Below are positions 35,672-49,027 of a stretch of DNA of 64,000 nucleotides, in pieces; position 1 is the first letter of the stretch, and each line of letters opens with the position of its first letter. Location: assembly GCF_964030865.1 (NCBI RefSeq), contig NZ_OZ034984.1, forward strand, positions 62,001-126,000. The letters run 5' to 3'. Position numbers and translations under genes: made by a program. The notes under the pieces are model-generated. The model saw nothing but the letters and a program-made list of their open reading frames with translations, was not told the origin of the DNA and made no database searches. Origin of the DNA: Spiroplasma endosymbiont of Dioctria linearis. GTDB taxonomy: Bacteria; Bacillota_I; Bacilli_A; Mycoplasmatales; Mycoplasmataceae.

Positions 35672-38068
35672 ATGTCAATATTATTTAAAAAAACATTAGG
35701 GCTTTTAGGTTTAGGTTTAACAACAACATTGGTTTCATCTTCTGTTGTTTCTTGTGCAACTTCTTTAAAATATTTAATGGACAGAACAGTAAGCACTGAT
35801 GTATTCAAATCAATTTATACATCAAATGTAACAAGTTGAAATACTGCATATTCAATGCAAGCAGAAGATTCAAGAATTTGAGCTAATTCATTTGATACAT
35901 TTTTATCAACAGACCAATATGGAAGAATCTATGGTTCTCTTGTTGAAAGTGAATATGGAGAAGAGCAAAATCAATCAGATGCGCAATATTCTTATGTAGG
36001 AGATATGAAAAATGAAGGTCAACAATGAACTTATAAAACAAGACCTATGACTTGAGTTAACTATCAAGGAAAAATAGTTGATCAAAATGGTTATATATCT
36101 TCGGATCAAACTAAAACTGGAGAAGGAAAAGCTTCAGTCATTGAAGGAGTTAGACAAGCAGCTTTATTTGCTTTAAATCCAAAAAATGGTTCAGATGTTG
36201 CTTCATTGTGAACATCATTTATTAAAGGTGCTGCTGAAATTCAAAAGGGAATCACGATAGCTCAAAGAGCTTATGAAGATAGTGAAAAAACTGATGAAGA
36301 TGCTGCAAAATTAACTGCAGCCATAAAAGTTGAGAGAGATAAAATATGAAGTAACGATCCTGAGAAATTTGGAATTACTGTAAGCATTGAAACTCCAGAA
36401 TTACTTACTTTTGACTTAACAAAAAAAGCACCATATTTTGAAAGTTTATTAACATATTCAGTGTTCTCACCAATTTTTACAGCAGAAAAGGGAGATATTA
36501 AAGATTTTAAAGAGGCAATGTACAACGCTTCTTACTATCCAACTCAAGCTAATCCAAATGGAAAAATTATTTTACAAAAAAATGAACACTATGTATTAAA
36601 AGAAAGTACTAATATTAAAACTTTAGAATATAACTATGTTGATGATGCGTCTGCTACTAAAGAAAGAATCTTATTTGAATCAGGTTCAACAACAGGATTT
36701 GAATTAAAATCAGATGACTTAAAAGGATGAAATAACTATATCGGTCAAGGTAAAGAGTCATATGAAAATCCTAAATTTGAAGGAGCATATCCAGTTTCTT
36801 CTCCAGATGCTTCTGGTTCATTTCTGTTAGTATACAACTACTATAATTCAGAAATTGATGATTATTCATTAAAACCTGATGAAAGAGAAAGAGCATTAGA
36901 TGCTTCAAAATTGCTTCAATCAATTGATGCAAGAACATTTATATCAACAGCTTTAGACAGAACTGACTTTGTTAGGTTTTTTTCAAAAACAATTGATGAA
37001 GTTGGAGAACCATCACAAATGTTAAGAAATACATATACAGGTTATGGTGTTGCAAGTAATGGTGCAAAAGATTATACACAATATGTATCTGATAGTTATG
37101 ATGAACTAATTAGTAAAAATGGGGCAACTGTAACTTCTACTGATGCTGATTGAAGTTTAAAAGATGGTAAAGATTCTTACTTCAATAAATCAAAAGAGTT
37201 AGCAGGAAAAACTAATGAAGAATTAATTAAAAATATAAATGAATATATTAGTTTGAACAATATTAAAAAAAGAAAAGTAAAAGGGAAATCAGAAAACAAA
37301 GTTATTTTAAAACTTATATTAAGTCCATCAAATAACAACTCATTAAATCCATATTTAAATATGATGTTTAAAAAATTTAATGAAATTAAAAATAACCCAA
37401 TATTTGTACAAACTAAAGTTCTTTCATCAACAGATGAATACAGAACAAATGGTTCAAGAGGGGCAACTGATTTATTTATAAGTGGTTGATCACCTGACTA
37501 TAAAGACCCATCAAGTTTTTTAGAAACAATGACACTATGAGGACCTTATGGTGCTTATACTGGAACCTCAAGATTATTTAAATCAAAAGCAGCAGCAAGT
37601 GAAGATAATACAAATGATGATTCAGAATATAATATAACAACTAAAAAACTTTATGCAAGATCTTTAGAAAAACCAAATGAAGAAAATAGTGCTACAAAGG
37701 CATTATTAAAATCATATGAAACATATTCAAATAGTTTTGAATCTACAGATTTAAATGTTGCTGAAACAGAGCGCAGATTTAAAGAATTTGCTGAAACAGA
37801 AACACAATTATTATATAAAGATTTTTTAACATTAACTTTATATACTAAGGGAATGCCAACTGTTTGAACAGTTAATCATTTAGCACCCTATACAAAATCA
37901 TATGAAGCATTTGGTACTGGTCAATATAAGTATTATAATGCTAAAATTAACTCAAAACTTTTATCAAAAGAAGATTGAAAAGCTGCTTATCAACAATATT
38001 CAGATGATAAAATAGCTATTGCAGACAATTGAACCCTAAAAAGACAAGGTGCTCATTGAAAAAAATAA
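35672..38068 (+). CDS. oppA: Oligopeptide-binding lipoprotein OppA
   Basis: Substrate-binding subunit of Opp, family 5 type, 798 residues. The signal MSILFKKTLGLLGLGLTTTL ends in a lipobox with C28 (SSSVVSC). The bulk is an extracellular peptide-binding fold, seen in LYGRIYGSLVESEYG-like and DWSLKDGKDSYFNKSKEL-like segments, and in the late GWSPDYKDPSSFLETMTLWG block characteristic of OppA/DppA C-terminal lobes. Placement last in oppBCDFA is common in mollicutes. Start follows gaaagga. A perfect terminator follows. Confidence 0.92.
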
Positions 38069-38091
38069 ACTAAATAATTAATAAAAGTTTT

Positions 38092-38121
38092 AAAAAATCT
38101 ACAAATTTGTAGATTTTTTTT
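38092..38121 (+). terminator. Terminator of the opp operon
   Basis: The palindrome aaatctacaaatttgtagattt is followed by a T run. Confidence 0.9.
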
Positions 38122-38148
38122 ATACTATTTAGTAAGTGAGGAAAAATT

Positions 38149-39084
38149 ATGAATAATATACTAATTGAAAAAGTTATAAGTTTAATAAATAGTCGTAATC
38201 GTCAAAATTATGATCTATATAAAAATAATGGTTATTTAAACTTATTGAGTTCATATCAACAAGCCATTTTTGAACAGACACATGATCAAGAAATTTTAAA
38301 TCTTGATATTAAGGAATTTAAAAAAGTCGAATTCAAATCTTTTGACTCAAAAAATATTGTTGGGATATATCATTTAAATAAGAAAAAAACTAAGAAATGA
38401 ATTATTGCTTGTCATGGTTTTTCGTCTTCAAAAGAATCATCTGCCATTGCAAGTTACTATTTTAATAAGCTTGGTTATAATATTTTTGCATTTGATTTTA
38501 GAAACCATGGTGAATCTGATGACGCAATTATTACAATGGGTATTAATGAGGAAAAAGATTTATTAAGGGCTTTAAATTTTGTTAAAACGAATTTTTCATC
38601 AAAAGAAATATCTCTAATTGGTTTTTCAATGGGAGCTCATACAGTTAATAGGGTTGCGATTTCAAACAAAATTAAAAAATATAATATTAAATTTGCTGTT
38701 GCTGACTCTCCATATTTTGAAACAGCAAAAGTTTTGGAAAGAGTTATAAATACAATTGGTGGAGCATTTATTGGTAATTTTTTAGATAAAATTTTACAAG
38801 GGGTTTATAAAGTATATAATGATAAATATAAAATAAATATTGAAGCAGACACTATAACATATAAAATTCCATTGTGTAAAACTTCTTTTCCAATACTTTA
38901 TTTACATTCTAAAAAAGATAAGGTAACAGATTATCAAGACAGTGAAAAATTTTATAACTTAAGAAAAGTTTTAAAAGTAAAAGATGCTTTACATATTTTT
39001 TTAACAGGAGAACATATAAGAACTCAAGTTTTACATACTGAAATGTATTGGAAGCTTGTTGGAAACTTTGTAGATAAAAAATAG
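38149..39084 (+). CDS. Alpha/beta hydrolase
   Basis: A 311-residue serine hydrolase of the alpha/beta fold. Visible elements are the oxyanion loop IIACHGFSSSKES, the HGES-like AFDFRNHGESDD strand, the nucleophile elbow GFSMG with S160, the acid in HSKKDKVTDYQD and the catalytic His near LHIFLTGEHIR. The substrate (lipid ester, peptide or other) cannot be told. The TGA at 38398-38400 is Trp. It is 14 bases upstream of an ABC exporter operon and probably co-transcribed. Confidence 0.88.
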
Positions 39085-39097
39085 AAGGGGTAAAAAG

Positions 39098-40384
39098 ATG
39101 AAAAATAGTGAAGTAACCGTTTCTTTGGAAAATGTTTCAAAAATATTTAATAAAAAAAATTGAGTTATTAAAAAAATAAATTTGAAAATTAATAAAGGTG
39201 AAGGATTAGCAATTATTGGACCCAATCAATCTGGAAAAAGTGTTTTGGGTAGATTAATAGCTAGTCAAATAAAGCAATCTGGGGGAATTATTCAATATAA
39301 TTTTAATGATGAAAATGTTATGGCAAATATTGGATTTCAGTTTAGACAAACAACTTGACCTGAAGGTTTTCTTGTAAAAGAAGTTTTTAACTTATATAAG
39401 CATATTAATGATATACAAGATAAAGAGTGAATAGATAAACTTGTTGAAGTATTTGGTATTGATTTGAGATGAGAAAAAACATTAACATCATGTAATACCT
39501 CTTGATTACAATTATTTTCAATTGCCTTAGCTATTATTAATAGACCAAGATTAGTTGTTTTGGATGAAGTTTCATCTTCAATTGGTCTAGATTTTAAAAT
39601 TAAAATTTTAAAATTTTTGAAAGAATATAAGGAAAAATATGAAGCTTCATTTGTTGTTATTTCACCAGATGATTCAACTTTTGAATTACTTTGTGAAAGG
39701 GTAATCGTTTTAGAAAATGGCTTTATAATATCTGATGACCATATCACTGATTGAGAGAAAAATTTGACTTTTGAAAAGTACTCACTAAATATAATGGATG
39801 CTATTAGTCAACAAGAAATTAAAGTCAAACCAGATCCATTATTTAAACCTATTTTAAAAAAATTTGAAGAGAATAGAAAAATATTTAAAGAACAATATGA
39901 TTACTTTTTAGAAAAAAATATAGGAAATGAACATGAATCAAATATTGTTTATATCAGAAATATTAATTATCATTTAAATGAGCTAGAAAATGTTTTAGTT
40001 AGTTTATTATCAACAGCTATTAATAGAAGAAATATTGATGAAGTTTTATTACATACAAAAATGGCTATTAAAATATTTAAAAAAACTAGAAAAAGAGTTA
40101 CTAAATTAGACATCAAAGTAAAATATAAAAAATCTGCATTAACTTTTTTTAAGAAGACAGAAAAGTTCTTTAATTTTTTAGAAGAGGATCTTTATAATAG
40201 TTTTAAATCAAATAAGTATATTGTTTATGCAACTGAGCTTACAGCTCAATTATCGAAAAAAGAGTTGGAGCAGTTATCTTCATTAAAGAAAAAATATATT
40301 CAAGAAGAAATTAAATCGATGAAACTAGAGAGTAAATCAGTAAGAAAGCAACAAAAACTAGAAAAGAAACATAAAAATAAATAG
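39098..40384 (+). CDS. Divergent ABC transporter ATPase with C-terminal helical domain
   Basis: A 428-residue ATP-binding subunit. Walker A is GPNQSGKS (41-48) and Walker B is RLVVLDEVSSSIG, but the LSGGQ signature is unrecognisable (CNTSWLQLFS) and the H-loop His is replaced (VVISPDDS). Residues after about 225 form a separate Lys/Glu-rich helical domain of about 200 residues ending in a basic tail (KQQKLEKKHKNK). The two permeases downstream complete the transporter. The overall plan resembles polysaccharide or teichoic-acid type exporters (ABC-2), but the substrate is unknown. Lost signature and H-loop suggest altered ATP chemistry. Confidence 0.82.
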
Positions 40385-40395
40385 GGGGTAGAAAT

Positions 40396-41391
40396 ATGAA
40401 TAAGAGTAATTGAAGTACTTTTAAAATAATCTTTGCAATGCAATTGTCAAATTATAAAAAAGACTTATTTATAGTTTTTTCTGGTTGAATAATTACAACA
40501 ATTACTCTTGTTGTATGATTGGCTTTTAAAAATGCAGGCACAGGAGCGGGCAATAAGGATTTAGTAGTTGATAATTTTATTGTTGCAAGTGCTATTGGTA
40601 TTAGTGTTATTAGAAACTGTTTATTCAATCTTGTAAAAACTATCTATGATTTTAAATCCTCTATGTTTCTTGAACGTCTCTTTTCTACTAAAGTTTCAAA
40701 GACATTTGTATTCTCGATTATTATTTTATTTAGTCAAATAGTTAATATCTTAGTAGCAATATTTATGTTTGCAATTAGCATGTTATTTCCAGATCAAAGA
40801 CAAGAAATAGTTAATGTTAATTGACCAGTTCTATTTTTAGGTTTCTTTCTTCTAGCAATTTCATCAAATCTAATTGCTTTAATAATAGTTTTTCATGCAA
40901 AAAGTTATGAATGAGCATCTGTAACAGCTAATCTTTTCTACTTTTTACCAATGTTTTTACTAGGATTAGGAATACCTTGAACTTTATTAGAGCAAAATAA
41001 ACCAATTATAATAATAGGTTTCTTTCTCCCCCAAAGATATTTTTTAAATATTATGGCGTCTGGTTGAGCAGATGATATTGGTATGAAAACAAATCAGTTT
41101 GGTTACAATGGTAACTTTTGAATAGCTTATTTGGTCTCATTGATTATATTAATATTATTGACGATCTGATTAGTTATACTGTTGAAAAAGACTTTTGGTT
41201 ATAAAAAGAAATTACTTAAAAAGTATCCGACTAATTTAAAACATATTGCAATTATTTATAGTATTAAAAAGGCCAATTCAATTGAAGAATTAAATCAAAT
41301 TATTGAAGTTAAAAATTTAATAATAGAAGCAAAAAAAAGAGAAAATAAAGTAAAGGGAAAAAATAAGAATGATGAATCAAAAAAAATATAA
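40396..41391 (+). CDS. ABC-2 type transporter permease 1
   Basis: A 331-residue membrane protein with six predicted helices in the ABC-2 arrangement: an N-terminal amphipathic segment, a helix pair, the AIGISVIRNCLFNLVKTIYDFKSSMFLERLF loop, and the conserved late LPQRYFLNIMASGWADD element that recurs as LPQRYMLNVMQAGWVNA in the next gene. The cytosolic C-terminal tail is charged and coiled. Several TGA Trp codons occur. Its end overlaps the start of the next permease by 23 bases. Confidence 0.83.
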
Positions 41392-42388
41392 AAAAGTAAA
41401 TAATAATTTTAAGAGTTTTAAAGACCTTTATATCCTATCTTTAAAGACTTTTGTTTATTCTCCCTTAAATATGTTTCTTGGTGTTTTTCTTGTTATTTTT
41501 ACTTTATTTATATGATTACTTTTTAAAGGTAATAATCCATTTTTGTTTTCATCAGCTATTGGAGCATTAATTGTAAGAAATGGAATACATACTTTTCATA
41601 GAGCACTTTCAAATAATAAGAATACAGGTTTTGACCAGAGAATTAATAATACAGGATTAAATGGTTTTATAAAACCTGGAGCAAATATTTTAGCCAATTT
41701 TACAATTAATTTTTGTATTATCTTTTTATTAATGGGTTTAACATTGATATTTTTTAAAGATCAAAGAACTTTATTCTCTTCAGTTAATTGAACTATGTTT
41801 ATTACAGGAACGATTAGTTTATGATTGCTTTGTGTTTTAATTAGTTACACAATCTTTATGTTTGTAAAATCAACAGTAGTGGGCTCAATTTATGTCTCTT
41901 TAATTTATATATTTTCTTATAATTTATTAGGATGTGCCTTTCCTTATGAAGTTGTGGCAAAAATAAAATGGCTAAATTTTATTTTATATTTTTTACCCCA
42001 AAGATATATGCTTAATGTTATGCAAGCAGGGTGAGTAAATGCAAAGAATTTAGTATATGAAGGTTTGGGAGAAGAGCAACTATATAAAGTAGATTTTAGG
42101 TTAGGAGGAAATTTAGCTGTTCCTTTTATTATTACTTATAGTTTAATTTTAATCTTATCTTTTTGTTTAATAACATTTATAATATTAAAAGTGAAGCAAA
42201 AAAAAGTTGATGTTTATGGAACAAGTGTTGTTTTGAAATTATCAACTGATTATATTAAAGAAATTAAAAAATGCTCTAGTATAATAGAATTAAATAGGTT
42301 AAGAGATCAACATATTAAAGAATTAAAAAATAATTCTATTCATGTTAAAAAATTCTCTTTAATAAAAATAAAAAAAAGAGGTAATTAA
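41369..42388 (+). CDS. ABC-2 type transporter permease 2
   Basis: A 339-residue paralogue of the preceding permease, sharing AIGALIVRNGIHTFHRALSNN, LPQRYMLNVMQAGWVNA and a C-terminal cytosolic tail of similar composition (STDYIKEIKKCSSIIELNRLRDQ). Six helices are predicted. The two probably form a heterodimer served by the ATPase at 39098. The start ATG at 41369, following aaaggg, lies inside the end of permease 1; 41372 is an equal in-frame alternative. Confidence 0.83.
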
Positions 42389-42391
42389 GGG

Positions 42392-43249
42392 ATGAAAATA
42401 ATTGAGTCAAAAGACAAAAAGTTAAACTCAACAGAAAGCTCAATATTAAATTTGGTTAATAATGACCCAGATTTTTTTTGTAGTAACTCAATACAAGAGG
42501 TTTCAAGAAAGAGTAACGTAAGTCCTTCAACTATGACAAGAGTATGTCAGAAACTAGGATTTAAATCGTTTAAAGCAATACAAATGTTTGTTTATGAAAA
42601 GTCAAGAATGCAGGGAAGTTATTATAAATTAGGAGAGGACAATACAATTGAAGAAATTATTCATAATGTAAGAGGGGCCGCCGTTTATACAATTAATGAA
42701 ACTTTAAACAGTATTGATAATGAAGAAATTGAATTGGTTTCTAAAAAAATTTACTCTTCAAAAAGAGTAATGATTTTTGGAATAGAACAACAGCAAATAA
42801 GTGCAAGTTCTTTTGTATTAAATTTATCAAGAATTAATATAATGGCACAAGCTGTTTCAAATATTCACAATTATGTTCAAAGAGCAATCTTTTTTGATGA
42901 AAATGATTTTGTAATTTTTATTACAAGAACAGGATGAACCAAAGAAATTATTGAATCAATCAAGTGAACTTATAATAAAAATATTCCAATTTTAATTCTA
43001 ACTTCTGACAAGGAAATAACATTTAAACAATTGGGAAAAGATCTAGATGTTAATCAAATCCACATAATAGAAACACAAACAATTAGTAATGATAAAATAA
43101 AATATCCTTCAATTTCATCTGTTCCAGGAGAAATGATTATCTTTGATTTAATTATTAATATAATTGTTAGCAAAAATGAAGAATATCGTGACAAATTTAA
43201 AAAAACAGCAGAGATATCATTAAATTGAAATTTTGAGGGAAAATTATAA
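42392..43249 (+). CDS. MurR/RpiR-family transcriptional regulator
   Basis: A 285-residue regulator with an N-terminal helix-turn-helix (SIQEVSRKSNVSPSTMTRVCQKLGFKSFK, residues about 30-62) and a C-terminal SIS sugar-phosphate-binding domain (VMIFGIEQQQISASSFV...FVIFITRTGWTKEII). Such regulators respond to phosphosugars. It is encoded 3 bases after permease 2 and overlaps the next gene by one base, so it belongs to the exporter operon and may autoregulate it. Confidence 0.9.
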
Positions 43250-43590
43250 TGGAAAATTCAGAATTATTGTTAAAAATCAAGTTACTAGAAAAAGAACTAG
43301 AAAGCTATAAAAACAAGGAAGAATATACAAAAATTGGATTGCAAAGAACCAAAAATGTTTATGAAATTGCAAGAAAAAACTCAGAGATAATAATATCTAA
43401 ATCAATTAATTTGGCATATGAGTTTAAAAAAGAAATAGAATTGACATTGCAAAAGATTAATAAAAATCCATTAGAATTTAGTCAATATTTACAAGAATTT
43501 TTAGCTAAGCATGAATATTTTATTAATAATAAAGATCAAAAAATTGATCAATATTTAGAAGAAATTATTAATAAACTAAATAAAAAATAG
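43249..43590 (+). CDS. Small coiled-coil protein
   Basis: The 113-residue soluble protein is almost entirely helical, with heptad-like runs (LLLKIKLLEKELESYKNKEE and ISKSINLAYEFKKEIELTLQ). It resembles the coiled-coil region of DivIVA-type proteins in composition only; no conserved N-terminal membrane-binding motif is visible. Start overlaps the RpiR-family stop (TAATG). Last gene of the operon. Function unknown. Confidence 0.72.
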   Translation: MENSELLLKIKLLEKELESYKNKEEYTKIGLQRTKNVYEIARKNSEIIISKSINLAYEFKKEIELTLQKINKNPLEFSQYLQEFLAKHEYFINNKDQKIDQYLEEIINKLNKK

Positions 43591-43623
43591 TAAGTAATAG
43601 CAAAAAGACTTTACCAATTTTTA

Positions 43624-43632
43624 TTGTATAAT
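43624..43632 (+). promoter_or_regulatory. Extended -10 promoter for the GH18-like lipoprotein
   Basis: TTGTATAAT (extended TG plus TATAAT) lies 20 bases upstream of the ATG at 43653; the -35 is poor. Confidence 0.6.
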
Positions 43633-43652
43633 CATAAAAAGGAGAGATCTTT

Positions 43653-45326
43653 ATGAAAAAATTATTAGCTTTATTGGCTTCTGGTTCATTTCTTGTTTCA
43701 ACTACATCAACGACTGTTGTTGCTTGTTCTTTTAGTTTGAAAGATATAGAATCTTTCCAATATAATTTTAATCTGGGTGAAATGTCAGAAGTAAATCAAA
43801 AGGAAGTTATTAAAAGAATTGCCAAAATTAATAATATAACTGTTGATAGCAAAAAAGATATTGAAAGAATTGCAAATTTTCAATTAGATGTTAATTCAAT
43901 TAGAGAAGAATCATATACAATTATTAACTCTAATTTTAATTTAAATAATAAAAACGAAAATGAAGAAGAACTGAAAAACTATGTTGCAACTATTAGAGTA
44001 TCAGAATACTCTTGAATTGCAAAAGGAACAGGAACAATTCATTTTCAAGCAACAGATAAAATTGTCAAAAAAGCTCAAAATCCTATGGAACAATCAGAAT
44101 CCTCTTTAATGGGTTATTGATGAAATTGAGGAAATGAAATTCCAGAAATAGGTAATTTAGCTTGAAGGCAACCAAAATTAGCATCAGTAATTGAATCTGA
44201 AAACAATCCTTATGATGTTATAAATATCTCTTCATTATATACAAAAGAAAAAGAGGGAGATATTGATAGCTTAAATATTAATGATTTTATTACAGAACCT
44301 GAAGGTGCTGATTCAGGAGTTTATGATGTTGATAATTCTAAGTATTTAATAGATAGAAAACAAATGCAGATTGATGGTAGTTGAGAAGATGACACTAAAA
44401 TTATTACAAATTGAGGTGGAGCTACTGCAGATAGAATGATTTGAAAGTGGAAACAAAAAGATAAGCTTAGAGATAGAATGTATTTTTTACTTGATAGTTA
44501 TGGTTTAGATGGAATAAGTTTGGCTATTGCAGGAAAGAGTCTTTACAATAGAGAAAGTCAAGCAACTATTTCTCAAGTAATAAAAGAAATAATGATTATT
44601 TATTGATTAAATGATAAAGATTTTTATTTATCATTATCAACTAAAATTCAATGATTATTTAAGGATGGAGTTTCTACAAACAAACCAACTTCAATTCCCT
44701 TCATTGAAGATTTGGCTGGTTGATATGAATGTATTGATTTACTAATGTATAATGTATATAGAGATGTCAATTTTGTAACTGCAAAAGAAGATATTTCAAT
44801 TAGTTACAAAGGTAATACAACAGTAATTAAAAAAGGGGAAAAAATAAAATCCACATATGGAAATGGAAAAGAAGAAGATCCAGCTTATTTCTATGGAACA
44901 CTTAAAAATCTAATTGATAAGAAATGAAATGAACAATCAGAAGTTTATTATTTAGGTGATAGGCCTGTAAAAATTGGAGTGGCAAGTACATATTCTTCAT
45001 CTGCAAGTGGGTTTAGTGTGAAAAATGAAGATGAACCAGAAAATGGAGAAAGTAATTTAGCTGCGGCTTTGGCTAAATTACATAAAGATAAAAATGAATG
45101 AGGGAATTCAATAACAAATAATTTATTAGGGCTTGGATTCTTTGGAATAAATATTGATCAAATTTTATCAAATCCAAACATACCTAAAAAAGAGGAATTA
45201 TTGGAAAATCAAGATAAAAGCAGCAGCAATGGACCTACAAATCCAAAAAAATGAGATAATGGAGTAAACTTAAAAAAATTTATTGAATATAGTGAAGAAT
45301 ATAAAAATAGTAAGACAAGATTTTAA
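43653..45326 (+). CDS. Lipoprotein with degenerate glycoside hydrolase family 18 (chitinase-like) domain
   Basis: The 557-residue surface lipoprotein has signal residues 1-24 and lipobox cysteine C25. After an N-terminal domain of about 120 residues comes a GH18-like barrel: LMGYWWNWGNE (from 153, strand 1), NPYDVINISSLYT (strand 2), KIITNWGGAT (the SIGG strand) and LLDSYGLDGISLAIAG (from 279). In active GH18 enzymes the last motif is DGIDIDLEG; here S289, A291 and A293 replace the two acids and the catalytic Glu. It is therefore probably a carbohydrate-binding or adhesion protein, not a chitinase. Many Trp are TGA. It is monocistronic before the ileS T-box. Confidence 0.8.
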
Positions 45327-45337
45327 TAAGTTCTTTT

Positions 45338-45548
45338 CACAGAGAGTTAACATTTGCTGAGAGTTAATAAAGAATTATTAAAATTATCACTTATGAATAT
45401 TAGAAGAAGAAAAGTATTTTTACTTAGTAGAACTTCTCGCAAGAAAAGCGTTAACATTTCAATTGAGATAAATAAATATCTATTTTTAGTATTTATTTAA
45501 ATTAGGATGGTACCGCGTTAAAACGCTCCTATTATAGGAGCGTTTTTA
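45338..45548 (+). promoter_or_regulatory. T-box riboswitch controlling ileS
   Basis: The leader contains the stem I opening cagagagtt...gctgagag, whose base pairs with aacttctc at about 45433-45440. It also has the T-box proper aggatggtaccgcg (45504-45517) and the terminator aacgctcc / ggagcgtt with T run (45519-45547). Uncharged tRNA-Ile should favour the antiterminator and switch on ileS. The specifier triplet was not assigned with certainty. Confidence 0.93.
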
Positions 45549-45566
45549 TTTTGAAAGGAAAAAATT

Positions 45567-48275
<2,709 letters not shown>

Positions 48276-48286
48276 GGTGAGATGAA

Positions 48287-49024
48287 ATGAAGGATTTTCT
48301 ATTTAATATTAAGTCAGGGTTAAAAAGTCATAATTATATTTTTAAATTTAAATTAATTTGATGTATACCTTTAATAGCAGTTTTAATAGGATTTGATTGA
48401 ATTAGTAAAGCTATTGTTGTTAATACAATGAAATATGAAGGCAATGATGCAACATTTATTCCAGGATTTATTAGTTTTAATTATATAATAAATCCTGGTG
48501 CAGCATATGGAATGAATGCTGATAATAAGGGATTGGCTATTACAATCGCAACACTTGTTACATTACTTTTAATTACTGTCTTTATTTTTTTAAAAAACAA
48601 ATATTGACTAATACCAATTAATTTAATGGTAGCTGGAAGTGTAGCTAATTTATTAGGTAGAGCTTGAGCTCCAATTTCAAAAGATGGAATAAGTGGTGGA
48701 GTTGTTGACTTTTTAAAATTTGAATTTTGAAACTCAAATTTTATATTTAATTTAGCTGATGCTTGAGTATCAATTGCAGTAGCTATAATCTTTATAATTT
48801 TTATAGTATATATAGTTATAGAAATTAGTGAGTTTAATATGAAGAAAAAAAGTCTTGAAAAATATGAATTTTATTGTGATATTAAACATAGAAAAATGCT
48901 TTTATTTGAAAGCTATTGATCTAAAATAATTACTAAAAATCAAGAAAAATTCTCATATAAAGATTATTTATCAAAAAATAAACAATTAGAAAAAGAATGA
49001 AAAGAATATAAAAACAAGGAGTAG
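48287..49024 (+). CDS. lspA: Lipoprotein signal peptidase LspA, possibly catalytically altered
   Basis: LspA cleaves prolipoprotein signal peptides after lipidation; this genome has many lipoproteins. The 245-residue protein has four helices and the family blocks FDWISKAIV, YIINPGAAYGM, GGVVDFL and FNLADAWV, the last with catalytic D158. The block normally GNLIDR reads ANLLGR, so Gly124 sits where the first catalytic Asp should be. The C-terminal tail of about 60 charged residues is an extension. The start ATG at 48287 follows aaggtgag; an in-frame-shifted ATG at 48282 does not fit. Confidence 0.88.
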
Positions 49025-49027
49025 ATT

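Noticed and set aside
39098-43249. ABC genes plus regulator as a bacteriocin or antibiotic immunity system
   Set aside because: No small precursor peptide, maturation enzyme or protease domain nearby; the alpha/beta hydrolase alone is not enough.
48282-48290. Earlier ATG for lspA at 48282
   Set aside because: It is out of frame with the LspA protein and too close to the aaggtg site.
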